From: an uncultured beta proteobacterium
GTDB taxonomy: Bacteria; Pseudomonadota; Gammaproteobacteria; Burkholderiales; SG8-41
Reading direction: 5' to 3'
NCBI GenBank assembly: GCA_902825845.1
Contig: CADECM010000018.1
Span: 1 to 49,296 of the forward strand
DNA length: 49,296 nucleotides
In this document: one piece after another, positions 34,194-42,677 of the stretch
How the letters are laid out: each line of letters opens with the position of its first letter
How positions within the stretch are numbered: the first letter of the stretch is position 1
Translations under genes and position numbers: made by a program
The notes under the pieces: model-generated
Told to the model about the DNA's origin: nothing
The model's database searches: none
The model's input: only the letters and a program-made list of their open reading frames with translations

Positions 34194-34799
34194 ATGCTAC
34201 GTCTCTACGGCTCTGCCCGCTCGCGCGGAATACGCGTATTGTGGATGCTCAACGAACTGGGGGTCGCCTACGAACACAAGGACTGGCTGCCGCGCTCGCC
34301 TGAAACCAAGACGGCCGAGTACCGCGCCTTGAACGCCAACAGCCGCGTGCCGACAATCGATGACGACGGCTTTGTGCTGTCCGAATCGATGGCCATCAAC
34401 ATGTATCTCGCCAAGAAGAACAAGAGCCCGCTGTATCCCTCGGATCCGAAAAACGAAGCACTGGCGTGGCAGTGGTGCCTGTGGGAAACCGACCGCCTCG
34501 ACCGGCAGATTGTCGATCACGCGCGCCACACCAAGGATCTGCCGGAGAACGAGCGCGATCCGAAAGTCGCGGCGGCCATGTGGGACCAGTGTGTGCAATC
34601 ATTCGGCGTGCTGGAGCAGGCGCTGGGCAAAAACGAATGGCTTGCCGGACCGGCATTCTCGGTGGGTGACCTGAATGTCGCGGGGGCGCTGTTTCGCGCG
34701 CTGGCACTCGACATGAGCAAGTGGCCCAGGACGCAGGCGTGGTTAAAGCGCTGCTATGATCGGCCCGCGGCGAAAAAAGCGGTTGCGATGCGCGGTTAG
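34194..34799 (+). CDS. Glutathione S-transferase family protein
   Basis: A 201-residue protein with an N-terminal thioredoxin-like domain (MLRLYGSARSRGIRVLWMLNELG) and the cis-Pro plus Ser glutathione contacts in NSRVPTIDDDGFVLSESMAINMYLA. The C-terminal helical domain follows from ~90. The Ser in the YGSARS motif near residue 7-10 is the likely activating residue, as in beta/theta-like classes. It lies 76 bases after xerC on the same strand with a GGAGA ribosome site. Substrate unknown; detoxification or ring cleavage are options. Confidence 0.92.
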   Translation: MLRLYGSARSRGIRVLWMLNELGVAYEHKDWLPRSPETKTAEYRALNANSRVPTIDDDGFVLSESMAINMYLAKKNKSPLYPSDPKNEALAWQWCLWETDRLDRQIVDHARHTKDLPENERDPKVAAAMWDQCVQSFGVLEQALGKNEWLAGPAFSVGDLNVAGALFRALALDMSKWPRTQAWLKRCYDRPAAKKAVAMRG

Positions 34800-34850
34800 C
34801 GCGTTGTCCGGCTGGGCGGAAAGCATGATGCCTTCCGCCCCTCCCATGGT

Positions 34851-35603
34851 TTACAGGTAGCGCGTTGGCCAGTTGATCGTGCGCCACATGTGCGCCGTCG
34901 GGCTGTCGTCAAAGCCCAGGCCCTCTTCCGGCTGGCGGAAATTGCGGCCGATGACATCGGTGAATTCTTCCAGTTCCACATGCACGTTCGGATCGAACGC
35001 GTAAAGATCGTTCACCGTTAGCAAGCGCGCCGCCTCGTAGTACTTGTGCTTTTTGGCGTATTCATGCGCGCGATGGATGTGCTTGCCCGGGTCAAAATCC
35101 CTGCCGAACATACGCGCGTAGGATTCTGGATAGACATAGCCGTATTTCTCGTCAGGGAAGAAACGCAGCGCCTGGTGATAACGAATGGCGAAGGTGACCT
35201 CCTCATCCACATAAGGCTCGACCAGCTGTGCGCCCCAGTAGCCGTGATCGGCGCGAATGAAGCCATTGTTGCCGACATCGTGCAGCAGGCAGGCCAGCAC
35301 GATTTTTTCGCTACAGCCGTTTTTCTGCGCCAGCCGCGCGCTTTGCAGCATGTGCACGCAGGGACCGAAGCGCAGCTTGAAAAAATCGATCAGCGTGGGC
35401 TTTTCCGGCATCTTCGGCAGGCGCGGGTCATGCCCCATCAGCCGCAGCCTGCCCTTCGCGTCGTCGCGCGGCTGCGGCTGGGTGTGATCGATTTCGCCCG
35501 AGGTATACAAATGCGATTTCACGATCGCGTAGCGATCCATCTCGCGGGCGGCGGCAAGGTCGGCGGCTTCGGCTTTTTCCAGAACGGCGGCTGCGGGTGA
35601 CAT
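34851..35603 (-). CDS. HD-domain protein (putative metal-dependent hydrolase or oxygenase)
   Basis: A 250-residue protein from ATG 35603, with AAAGGAGC upstream. The HD motif is in VLACLLHDVGNNGF, with another His in RADHGYWGAQL and one in IRYHQALRFF. This histidine spacing resembles the mixed-valent di-iron HD enzymes (PhnZ, MIOX) as well as ordinary HD phosphohydrolases. No signal peptide. It is transcribed alone, converging on the GST gene. The exact class cannot be decided without modelling. Confidence 0.82.
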   Translation of the reverse strand: MSPAAAVLEKAEAADLAAAREMDRYAIVKSHLYTSGEIDHTQPQPRDDAKGRLRLMGHDPRLPKMPEKPTLIDFFKLRFGPCVHMLQSARLAQKNGCSEKIVLACLLHDVGNNGFIRADHGYWGAQLVEPYVDEEVTFAIRYHQALRFFPDEKYGYVYPESYARMFGRDFDPGKHIHRAHEYAKKHKYYEAARLLTVNDLYAFDPNVHVELEEFTDVIGRNFRQPEEGLGFDDSPTAHMWRTINWPTRYL

Positions 35604-35743
35604 GGCGAGCTCCTTTTCAGGTGACGGGTTGGGCAGACTGGCGTGCGTATCATGGCACAGAAGGGGGCCGGGGGCACACGTGTACTGGGGTGAACTTGCG
35701 ATCACCGAAGGTCAGATTAAACCCCGGCCGCAATGGGGGGCCA

Positions 35744-35776
35744 TGCCCGCGAATTGCCCGCGAATTGCCCGCGAAT
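35744..35776 (+). repeat. Short tandem repeat, three 11-base units
   Basis: TGCCCGCGAAT is repeated three times without interruption (35744-35754, 35755-35765, 35766-35776). Its inverse, AATTCGCGGG, occurs at 35868-35877. It lies in the gap between the HD gene and the decayed Bug fragment. Confidence 0.7.
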
Positions 35777-35803
35777 AACGCCATATTGCGGCATGGGTGC
35801 GGT

Positions 35804-35944
35804 GCAATATCCATTGCGTTGCCGGGCGTGAACACCGTGGCCCGCATTGCGGCAAATCATCGACGGAAATTCGCGGGACGACTGAAGGACAGCTTCAAGA
35901 TTCAGCGCCTGCCTGGCGCGAACGGCGGCATGGCCATCGCGGCG
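35804..35944 (+). pseudogene. Decayed fragment of a Bug-family gene
   Basis: This frame, with no start codon that makes sense, translates to ALPGVNTVARIAANHRRK, then FAGRLKDSFKIQRLPGANG and GMAIAAGTT. It aligns with the N-terminal Bug segment PFPPGGNTDxxARxLAxxLxxxLGQxFVIENRPGANG. Nothing Bug-like follows; the SDR gene of the opposite strand ends at 35953. It is a short relic of a former Bug gene, another sign of Bug gain and loss here. Confidence 0.6.
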
Positions 35945-35952
35945 GGAACGAC

Positions 35953-36645
35953 TCAGAACCGCTCCACCCATGGCCGCACTTCGATCTCCCACGTCCACGC
36001 GCTGCGCTGCTGTTTAAACAAATCCACATACGTTTGCGCGATGGCATCGGGATTCAGCAAGCTGTCCGGTTTGTCAGCTGGCACGGGACGCGCCACCGAG
36101 CTGATGCCGCCATCGATCACCACATGCGCAACGTGAACATTCTGCGGTGCAAGCTCACGCGCCATGCTCTGCGCAAGCCCGCGCAGCGCGAACTTGCCCA
36201 TGGCAAAGGCCGACGACTGCGCAAAGCCTTTGACGCTGGCCGACGCGCCGGTGAAAATGATCGTGCCCGATCCTTTTTTCAGCATGCGCCGGGCCGCTGC
36301 CTGCCCGACCAGAAATCCGCCATAGCCGGAAACCGCGATGGCATCCGCCACGCCCTTCGCATCGAGGTCAACCACCGGTCCGCGCACGCGACCGCTGGCG
36401 TTGTAGACCACCACTTTGGGTGCATCGCACAAGGCATCGATTTGCGCAAACAAGGCGCTGACCTGTTCCGGCTGGGTACTGTCGCAGGCAACAGCGGTGG
36501 CACCGGTTTCATCGCACAGCGCTTTCAGCTTGTCGGCGCGGCGCGCGGCCAGCACGCACTTCAAGCCTTCGCGCGTGAACGCTCTGGCGAGCGCGGCGCT
36601 CAAGCCGCTGCCGGCACCGACAATGACTGCAATGTCGCCGCTCAT
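35953..36645 (-). CDS. SDR-family protein lacking the catalytic tyrosine
   Basis: A 230-residue short-chain dehydrogenase-fold protein. The Rossmann motif is IVGAGSGLSAALA, NAS occurs at 82-84 (VVYNASG) and there is a Ser in FTGASAS. The YxxxK motif is replaced by Phe147-Ala-Met-Gly-Lys151. Without the Tyr, normal SDR proton transfer is not expected. It may bind NAD(P) without oxidoreduction or use another acid. Its start overlaps the stop of the GFA gene by four bases, making a GST-GFA-SDR operon. Confidence 0.88.
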   Translation of the reverse strand: MSGDIAVIVGAGSGLSAALARAFTREGLKCVLAARRADKLKALCDETGATAVACDSTQPEQVSALFAQIDALCDAPKVVVYNASGRVRGPVVDLDAKGVADAIAVSGYGGFLVGQAAARRMLKKGSGTIIFTGASASVKGFAQSSAFAMGKFALRGLAQSMARELAPQNVHVAHVVIDGGISSVARPVPADKPDSLLNPDAIAQTYVDLFKQQRSAWTWEIEVRPWVERF

Positions 36646-37055
36646 CGCGCGATCTGCGTTTCGATTTTCGGCAAAGCATCGATCTGCTTCGTCCACGCCA
36701 TCGCCGAGCGGTGCCAGCCCTGCCGCTTTGGCGGCAACTGCGCGCGCTGGCGCGCGGTACCGACGCGCAAGCCATAGGTCTGCGGGTCGGCATCGGTGGA
36801 GGTCGAGTACAGCGGTGTGCCGCATTCCGGGCAGAAGGCGTGCGCGCGCTGGTTGCCGCTTTCCGCGGTCTTGACGTAGATCTTCGGTTTGCCACCGTGC
36901 ATTTTCAGGTCTTCCTTGCGCACGCGAACATTCACCCGATACGCCGTGCCCGTGAGATGCTGGCAATCGGTGCAATGGCAAATGCTCACCGCTTCGGGGT
37001 CGATCTCCGCTTCGTAGGTGATGTTGCCGCAATGGCAGCCGCCGTCGATGTGCAT
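36642..37055 (-). CDS. GFA (CENP-V/GFA) zinc-binding domain protein
   Basis: A 137-residue protein with the GFA zinc ligands: GGCHCGNITYEAEI near residues 6-19, SICHCTDCQHLTG near 24-36 and FCPECGTPLYS around 73-83. The family includes glutathione-dependent formaldehyde-activating-like proteins. Placement directly after a GST gene supports a glutathione-linked role, though the family is broad. It is coupled to the following SDR gene by an ATGA overlap. Confidence 0.92.
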   Translation of the reverse strand: MHIDGGCHCGNITYEAEIDPEAVSICHCTDCQHLTGTAYRVNVRVRKEDLKMHGGKPKIYVKTAESGNQRAHAFCPECGTPLYSTSTDADPQTYGLRVGTARQRAQLPPKRQGWHRSAMAWTKQIDALPKIETQIAR

Positions 37056-37089
37056 GACAGTCTCCCGCAGATGAAATGTTGAGTGAATG

Positions 37090-37821
37090 CTACTTCGTCG
37101 CCCCCGCAAGGCGCGCCGCGTTGTCCTTGGTGTCGTAGAGATTGATGGCCTGTTTGCCTTCGGCCGCCTTGGCCATGCGCTCGCGTATCTCGGCGGCCAT
37201 CTTGTTGTTGCGCTGCACGGCCGGGCGCGCCTCCATCGCCTTGTACCAGCGCATGAAGTTCGGATACTCGGCTTCGGTGATGCCGCGATCCTTGTGCATC
37301 TTGGTCCACGGGTAGATTGCCATGTCGGCAACCGTGTATTCGTCACAGCCCATCCACGCGCTTTCCTTGGCCCGATTGTCGAGCACGCGGTACAGGCGGA
37401 TCGATTCGTTGTTGTAGCGATTCTGTCCGTAGGTCTGTGGCTCTTTGGTATTTTCCTTGACGTAATTGTTGAAGTGATTGGCCTGGCCGAACATCGGGCC
37501 GACATGCGCCATCTGGAAGATCAGCCACTGCAGGGTGTCGTAGCGTTTGCGCGCGTCCTTCGGCAGGAACTTGCCGGTTTTCTCGGCGAGGTACCACAGG
37601 ATCGCGCCCGATTCCATCATGGTGTAGCGTCCACCGCCGGGACCGTCGGTATCGATGATGGTCGGAATGCGGTTGTTGGGGCTGAGCTTGAGATATTCCG
37701 GCGTAAACTGCTCGCCAAGCCGGATATTGACGTCGAAGTGCTTCCACTCGATGCCAAGTTCTTCCAACATAATCATGACCTTCTGGCCATTGGGCGTGGG
37801 GGATGAGTGCAGTTCGATCAT
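37090..37821 (-). CDS. Glutathione S-transferase, nu-class (YghU/YfcG)-like
   Basis: A 243-residue GST. The N-terminal domain MIELHSSPTPNGQKVMIMLEE and the segment LSPNNRIPTIID with MMESGAILWYLAEKTG are typical of the Ure2p-like/nu class. Those enzymes bind two GSH or GSSG and act as disulfide reductases. The C-terminal helices include WLIFQMAHVGPMFGQANHF, also characteristic. First gene of the GST-GFA-SDR operon, 34 bases before the GFA start. Confidence 0.94.
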   Translation of the reverse strand: MIELHSSPTPNGQKVMIMLEELGIEWKHFDVNIRLGEQFTPEYLKLSPNNRIPTIIDTDGPGGGRYTMMESGAILWYLAEKTGKFLPKDARKRYDTLQWLIFQMAHVGPMFGQANHFNNYVKENTKEPQTYGQNRYNNESIRLYRVLDNRAKESAWMGCDEYTVADMAIYPWTKMHKDRGITEAEYPNFMRWYKAMEARPAVQRNNKMAAEIRERMAKAAEGKQAINLYDTKDNAARLAGATK

Positions 37822-37965
37822 GGTGTTCTCCGGTAAAGGACGGTTGCACGGTGCTGACGAAGATCAGGCGGTACCGCCGAGGGTGGCGCAAATTTTGATC
37901 TGGATCAATAGTCTGACGGCGCTGCGCCGGAAACTTATTGGTCGTATACGATAACAGGAGTCCCC

Positions 37966-39168
37966 ATGAGTGAAAAGGCAAACAAAAGTAAGCGCCTGAA
38001 CGGGTCGGGAGCAGGCCGTACCACGAGGAAATCCGCAGGGCATATGTCCGCGCAGCCCGCGCCACGGCAGGCCGCCGCCGGAGACGTTGCGCCGGCGAAT
38101 AACCGATCCGCCATCGAGGCCTATGTCGTCGGGCAGGCCACAGCGGCGGCCATGGGGGCAAAACGGACCGCGGTTCGAGACATCCTCGCGCATCCCCGCA
38201 AGCGCAATGGCAAGGACGACCTGATTGCCGCCGGCAAGACGCTGCGCACCATTCTGGAAGGGGCGGCGCCCGACGATGCAGCGGCCATTCGCCAGATGCT
38301 TGAAAGCGATGCCGACGTGCTGACAAAGTCCGCGCCCGGCCCCGACGAAGAACTGGCTGACGATTGGCGCACCGGCGGCTACCCCTACAAGAACCTGATG
38401 CTGCGCAGAAACTATGAAAAGCAGAAATACGGGCTTCAGGTCGAGTTGCTCAAACTGCAGGCGTGGGTGAAGGAAACCCGCCAGCGGGTGGTGATCCTGT
38501 TCGAAGGGCGCGACGCGGCGGGCAAGGGCGGCGCCATCAAGCGCTTCATGGAACACCTGAATCCGCGCGGCGCGCGCGTGGTGGCCCTGGAAAAGCCGAC
38601 GGAGACCGAACGCGGCCAGTGGTATTTTCAGCGCTACGTGAGTGAACTGCCGACTGCCGGCGAAATCGTGCTGTTCGACCGCTCGTGGTACAACCGCGCC
38701 GGTGTCGAAAATGTGATGGGCTTTTGCACGCGCAAGGAGTACGACGAGTTCATGCGCCAGGCGCCGCAGTTCGAATCGCACCTGGTGCGCAGCGGCGTGC
38801 ATCTGATCAAATTCTGGTTCTCGGTCAGCCGCGAGGAGCAGCGCCGCCGCTTCAAGGAGCGCAAGGCGCATCCACTCAAGCAGTGGAAACTGTCGCCCGT
38901 GGACCTGGCGTCACTCGACAAATGGGATGATTACACCAAGGCCAAGGAGGCGATGTTCTTCGACACCGATACCGCCGACGCGCCGTGGACCGTCATCAAG
39001 TCGGACTGCAAAAAGCGCGCGCGGCTGAATGCCATGCGCTATGTGCTGCACAAACTGCCGTACACCCGGCGCGATATCCAGGCCATCGGCAAACTGGACC
39101 CGTTGTTGGTGGGCCGCGCGCATGTGGTCTACGAGCGCGGCGAACATGCGGACAGCGCTATTTTGTAG
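37966..39168 (+). CDS. ppk2: Polyphosphate kinase 2
   Basis: A 400-residue protein. Residues ~135-385 are the PPK2 kinase domain with Walker A FEGRDAAGKGGAIKR (179-193), Walker B VLFDRSWYNRAGVE (235-248) and a lid region with RRRFKERKAHPLKQWKLSP. PPK2 transfers phosphate between polyphosphate and nucleotides. The sequence fits class I (nucleoside diphosphate kinase-type). The first ~130 residues are Lys/Ala-rich and low in complexity, an extension found in some PPK2 proteins. ATG 37966 has AGGAG upstream. Stands alone, divergent from the GST operon. Confidence 0.94.
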   Translation: MSEKANKSKRLNGSGAGRTTRKSAGHMSAQPAPRQAAAGDVAPANNRSAIEAYVVGQATAAAMGAKRTAVRDILAHPRKRNGKDDLIAAGKTLRTILEGAAPDDAAAIRQMLESDADVLTKSAPGPDEELADDWRTGGYPYKNLMLRRNYEKQKYGLQVELLKLQAWVKETRQRVVILFEGRDAAGKGGAIKRFMEHLNPRGARVVALEKPTETERGQWYFQRYVSELPTAGEIVLFDRSWYNRAGVENVMGFCTRKEYDEFMRQAPQFESHLVRSGVHLIKFWFSVSREEQRRRFKERKAHPLKQWKLSPVDLASLDKWDDYTKAKEAMFFDTDTADAPWTVIKSDCKKRARLNAMRYVLHKLPYTRRDIQAIGKLDPLLVGRAHVVYERGEHADSAIL

Positions 39169-39203
39169 CCCCGCAGGAAAGCGACGCGCAGCCGGGCACA
39201 GGC

Positions 39204-40373
39204 CTAAAACGCAAACTCCGGACCGTCAACGTACTTGAAGCGCTCCAGCGCTTCGGGCCGCAGGGTAAAGCCCAGACCCGGCTGCGTCGGCGCGTGCACG
39301 TAACCGTCGCGAATGTCATACGGCTCATTGAACAGTTCGTTCATCATCGGCATATAGCCCTGACTCACCTCCAGAATGTGGCAGTTGGGCGACGACAACG
39401 CGACGTGAATGCTGGCGGCAAACAGTACCCCGGCGCCCCATGCATGTGGCGCGAGCCGCAGGTCATGCGCGTGGGTAAGCGCGGCGATGCGGCGGATCTC
39501 GGTCAGACCACCCGCCCGCGCCACATCCGGCTGCGCGACATCAATCGCCTTGTGATCGAGCATGCTCTTGAAACCGTAGCGCGAAAATTCGCGCTCGCCC
39601 GAAGCGATGGGGATGCGCGTCGACGCGCGCACTTCCGCCATGCCGGCATGGTTGTCGGGTGACACCGGCTCCTCGAACCAGGCAATGTTGTACGGCTCCA
39701 GCGCTTTTGCGAGGCGGATTGCCACCGGCGTTTCCAGCGAAGCGTGCGCATCCACCATCAGCTCGACGTTCGGCCCGATGCCGCGCCGCGCCGCTTCCAC
39801 GCGCCGCACACAGTTCTCGATCGAAAAGCCGTCGCGCCCCACCACCCGCATTTTCACCGCGGTGAAGCCCTTGGCGGCGTAGCCACCCATTTCCGCCTCG
39901 GCTTCGTTGCCCGGCGCCCAGCCGCCGCTGCCGTAGGCACGCACCTTGTCACGCGCGGCACCCAGCGCCTGATACACCGGAATCCCCAGCGCCTTGGCCT
40001 TGACGTCCCACACCGCGATGTCCACGCCCGAAATCGCCTCCATCACCATGCCATTGCGGCGGCTGGTCTCGGCCTGCGCCACGCCGCGCTCCAGCGCCGG
40101 CCCAACGCGCGATCCGTTGTACATTTTTTCGAAAATGCGCTCGGAGAACATCGGATCTTCGCCCACCACTTCCGGCGCAAGCTCATGCTCGACGATGGCG
40201 GCCACCACCGGTGGCGTGCCCAGCGCCGCGCCCATGCCGGTCAGGCCGGTGTCAGTTTCGACCAGGATCAGCGTGGCATCGCTTTTCATCTTGGTACCGG
40301 AGTCGGTGCGATGACGGCGTTCCGGCGGCACGGGGTCGGACATGGGGATGGCACGGACTCTGATAATTTTCAT
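39204..40373 (-). CDS. Mandelate racemase/muconate lactonizing enzyme family protein
   Basis: A 389-residue enolase-superfamily enzyme. Catalytic and metal positions are the K-x-R of FTAVKMRVV, Asp in LMVDAHAS, Glu in WFEEPVSPDN, Glu in IASGEREFSRYG and the terminal His in LAPHAWGAGV. This is the usual Lys-Asp/Glu-His set for dehydrating or racemising alpha-hydroxy or sugar acids with Mg2+. It differs from the other family member at 20365-21441, which has Glu in place of the first Asp. It is the last gene of the minus-strand run from 43463, separated from the hydrolase by a long inverted repeat. Confidence 0.92.
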   Translation of the reverse strand: MKIIRVRAIPMSDPVPPERRHRTDSGTKMKSDATLILVETDTGLTGMGAALGTPPVVAAIVEHELAPEVVGEDPMFSERIFEKMYNGSRVGPALERGVAQAETSRRNGMVMEAISGVDIAVWDVKAKALGIPVYQALGAARDKVRAYGSGGWAPGNEAEAEMGGYAAKGFTAVKMRVVGRDGFSIENCVRRVEAARRGIGPNVELMVDAHASLETPVAIRLAKALEPYNIAWFEEPVSPDNHAGMAEVRASTRIPIASGEREFSRYGFKSMLDHKAIDVAQPDVARAGGLTEIRRIAALTHAHDLRLAPHAWGAGVLFAASIHVALSSPNCHILEVSQGYMPMMNELFNEPYDIRDGYVHAPTQPGLGFTLRPEALERFKYVDGPEFAF

Positions 40374-40405
40374 CTCGGCTCCATTTGAACGTCAACAAAT
40401 TTTCC

Positions 40406-40476
40406 GACACAGATTGACGCAGATGAACGCAGATTGTTTCGCGGGTAATCTGCGTTCATCTGCGTCAATCTGTGTC
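40406..40476. repeat. Perfect 30-base inverted repeat with an 11-base loop
   Basis: The arms at 40406-40435 and 40447-40476 are exact reverse complements, with loop GTTTCGCGGGT. Each arm is itself made of a repeated theme (GACGCAGAT, GAACGCAGAT). It lies between the hydrolase stop and the enolase-family start on the minus strand. One 13-base piece, GCGTTCATCTGCG, recurs at 9347-9359. Not followed by a T run on either strand, so it is not a simple terminator. Confidence 0.9.
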
Positions 40477-40497
40477 CAAAGATTTCAAGCGAATTTC

Positions 40498-41379
40498 TTA
40501 CCGTTTTGGCGCCATCGTCGATTTATTCAACGACCGCGGATCGCGCCCGCGCCAGCGGCCGCTGTCGACCTGCGCCAGAAACTCCGCGACCATGCTGTTG
40601 AACAGCACCGGTTCTTCGAGGTTGACGGCGTGACCGGTGTTGGGCACCACGGTCAGCATGGCCGACGGACACACGCGCTTGATGAACAGGCCGGGGTCGA
40701 GGCAGTTGTCGTCTTCGTCGCCGCTCATGATGTGCAGCGGCACGCGGCATTTGCGCAGCGCGGATTCGAGGCTGTAAATCGTCGGACGCCTGCCCTGCAC
40801 GCCCCGCAGCGTGTTGGCCGAGCCGAGCGCGGAGTGCCTGGCAAACTCGGCGCAAAAGTGCGCGAAGCCGCGCGGATTCTTGTTCTGGAACTGTACCCGC
40901 GCCGGACCGATCTGATAGGGCTTGACGGCCTCGGCGGTGCCCAGCGACTCAAAGCGTTTGATCATCACGGCGTTGTCGGCGAGAAACTGCTTGCGCTTGT
41001 CGGGATCGGAGCCATAGCCCGCGCCGATCACCGTGCTGGAAATCGCCATGCGCGGATAGCGCAGCGCGAAGTGCAGCGCGGCGAACGCACCCATCGAACA
41101 GCCGATGATGTGCGCCTTGCGTATTTTCAGGTGCCGCATGACGTTGGCGATATCGTCGGCGGCGATGGCTTGCGAATACTTCGACGCGGCCTTCGGCACA
41201 TCCGACGGCGGATAGCCGCGCGCGTTGTAGGCGATGCAACGATAGCGCCGGCTGAAAAATTGCATTTGCGCTTCCCAGCCGTGCAGGTCATCGGCGAACT
41301 CGTGCACCCACACGATGGGGATGCCCTTGCCGGCTTCTTCGTAGTAGAGCTTGACGTCACCTGCGTTTGCGTAAGGCAT
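40498..41379 (-). CDS. Alpha/beta hydrolase
   Basis: A 293-residue alpha/beta hydrolase. Oxyanion region VWVHEFADDLHGWEAQ, nucleophile elbow IIGCSMGAFAAL (Ser in GCSMG), acid in IMSGDEDDNCLDP and His in VPNTGHAVNLEEP. The pattern is like 3-oxoadipate enol-lactonase or other small carboxylester/C-C hydrolases. The normal HG of the oxyanion loop is HE here (VHEF). AGGA lies just before ATG 41379, which starts three bases after the DMT transporter stop. Confidence 0.92.
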   Translation of the reverse strand: MPYANAGDVKLYYEEAGKGIPIVWVHEFADDLHGWEAQMQFFSRRYRCIAYNARGYPPSDVPKAASKYSQAIAADDIANVMRHLKIRKAHIIGCSMGAFAALHFALRYPRMAISSTVIGAGYGSDPDKRKQFLADNAVMIKRFESLGTAEAVKPYQIGPARVQFQNKNPRGFAHFCAEFARHSALGSANTLRGVQGRRPTIYSLESALRKCRVPLHIMSGDEDDNCLDPGLFIKRVCPSAMLTVVPNTGHAVNLEEPVLFNSMVAEFLAQVDSGRWRGRDPRSLNKSTMAPKR

Positions 41380-41382
41380 GAA

Positions 41383-42294
41383 TTATCCTAAGTATTTGTT
41401 TTTAAACAATATTTTATTATCCGCTTGGGTCGCGATGCGAATCCCGGCCAGAATCAGCACCGCGCCAGCCATGGCTGCAATGCCTAGTGTCTCACCCAAC
41501 AGCAACCATGCAAACAGGCTCGCCATCATCGGCTGCAACAGCAGTCCCACCGACGACTGCGTGGCAGGCAGATGCGCCATGGCGTAGGCGATCAGGCTTT
41601 GTCCGGCGACGTGTGCAACCAGCGCCAGGCCCAGCAGCTTGGCCCAGCCCACGCCGCTGGCCGGGAAAAAAACTTCGCCCGACAACAGCGCGATCGGCAG
41701 CAGCAGTGCGGCGGTCACCGCCCTACTCGTCGCCGTGATGCGCGCAGTGCCGATGCTGCCGCGCAACTGCTTCACCGTCAGCTGGTACGCCGCGTAGAAC
41801 ATCGCCGTCACCACGCCCAGCGCGTCGCCCAGCAGCGCGCGCCCGTCCGTGTGCGAGAAATCGCCGCCGATCATCAGCATCACGCCGCTCAGCGCGGCCA
41901 CCAGCCCGGCGAGAAACAGCAGCGTGGGCCGTCTGCGCCACACCAGCCACGCCGCCAGCGTGACAAAGATCGGCGCCAGATTCGCCAGCAACACCGCGTT
42001 GGCCACCGACGTCAGCACGATCGACCAGTGCCACACCGCCAGATCGCCCGCAAAAAAGAAACCCGCGGCGAACAACAGCCAGCGCGGCTGGATGGGTGCG
42101 GCGGGCACGCCGCGCCGATCCGTGGCGGCCCACACCCACAAAAACGGCAGTGCCAGAAACACGCGCCAGAACGCGGTGGACACGGGGCCCGCCTCGCTTA
42201 CCTTGACGAACAGCGCAGAGGTGCCGATGCAGACCGCGCCGGCAAACAACGCCGCGAAGGCGAGCGAGCGAGCGCGCCCGTCGTCAGCCTGCAT
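41383..42294 (-). CDS. DMT-superfamily (EamA) transporter
   Basis: A 303-residue inner-membrane protein with about ten helices in two EamA repeats. The first repeat has LAFAALFAGAVCIGTSALFV and LLANLAPIFVTLAAWLV. The second has LLGDALGVVTAMFYAAYQL and VGLLLQPMMASLFAWLLLGE. Members export metabolites or amino acids. ATG 42294 overlaps the SnoaL-like gene by 11 bases. Its last codons encode NKILFKNKYLG from the AT-rich motif copy D. Probably exports an intermediate of the surrounding catabolic operon. Confidence 0.92.
   Translation of the reverse strand: MQADDGRARSLAFAALFAGAVCIGTSALFVKVSEAGPVSTAFWRVFLALPFLWVWAATDRRGVPAAPIQPRWLLFAAGFFFAGDLAVWHWSIVLTSVANAVLLANLAPIFVTLAAWLVWRRRPTLLFLAGLVAALSGVMLMIGGDFSHTDGRALLGDALGVVTAMFYAAYQLTVKQLRGSIGTARITATSRAVTAALLLPIALLSGEVFFPASGVGWAKLLGLALVAHVAGQSLIAYAMAHLPATQSSVGLLLQPMMASLFAWLLLGETLGIAAMAGAVLILAGIRIATQADNKILFKNKYLG
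41389..41419 (-). promoter_or_regulatory. AT-rich motif copy D (IHF-like)
   Basis: On the minus strand the core AAACAAATACTTA (41401-41389) has one mismatch to WATCARNNNNTTR and follows TATTGTTTAAA. It overlaps the 3' end of the DMT gene and ends 10 bases before the hydrolase ATG, leaving room for the AGGA site only. Confidence 0.38.
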
Positions 42295-42676
42295 CGCCGG
42301 CCGTAATATGCTTCCAGTAGCTGTCCTTGCGCGCAATCTTGCCGTCGCGGATCACATACAGATCGCAGCCGCGGGCATCGATGCGCCGGCCGTCGGCGTA
42401 ACGGCCGGTCACGCGATAGGTGCCGATCACGCGGTCGCCGGCGTAAATCAGATCGGTGTCGGAAAAGCGCAATTCCGGTATCGCTTTCGCGCGCGCCGCC
42501 ATGGTGGCGGCCACGCCCTCCCGCCCATGCACGACCTTGCCATGCGGCGCGTCGGGGCCGTCCGCGAGTATCCACTCGAAATCGTCGGTCACGCAGTCGA
42601 GGATGGCGTCGACATCGCCGTTGTTGAAACCCTTACCCAGCTTCTTCAGCAGTGCCAGCGCCACGTCGTTGCTCAT
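42284..42676 (-). CDS. SnoaL-like (NTF2-fold) polyketide cyclase-type protein
   Basis: A 130-residue NTF2-like protein: LLKKLGKGFNNGDVDAILDCVTDDFEWI, PELRFSDTDLIYAGDRVIGTYRVTGRY and CDLYVIRDGKIARKDSYWK. SnoaL-like proteins act as small cyclases, isomerases or hydratases using a pocket in the cone-shaped fold. It starts one base after the crotonase stop and overlaps the DMT gene, so it belongs to the same transcript. Confidence 0.9.
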   Translation of the reverse strand: MSNDVALALLKKLGKGFNNGDVDAILDCVTDDFEWILADGPDAPHGKVVHGREGVAATMAARAKAIPELRFSDTDLIYAGDRVIGTYRVTGRYADGRRIDARGCDLYVIRDGKIARKDSYWKHITAGDAG

Positions 42677-42677
42677 G

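Noticed and set aside
36013..36035. TGTTTAAACAAAT inside the SDR gene as another motif copy
   Set aside because: It lacks the long AT tract and the WATCARNNNNTTR core.
40342..41391. A 349-codon plus-strand open frame over the hydrolase gene
   Set aside because: Antisense shadow; no domain, and it crosses the inverted repeat.
41378..41587. Short frames with KYLFLNN or KYLILNN-like peptides opposite the motif copies
   Set aside because: They are the reverse translation of the AT-rich motif and have no ribosome site or family.
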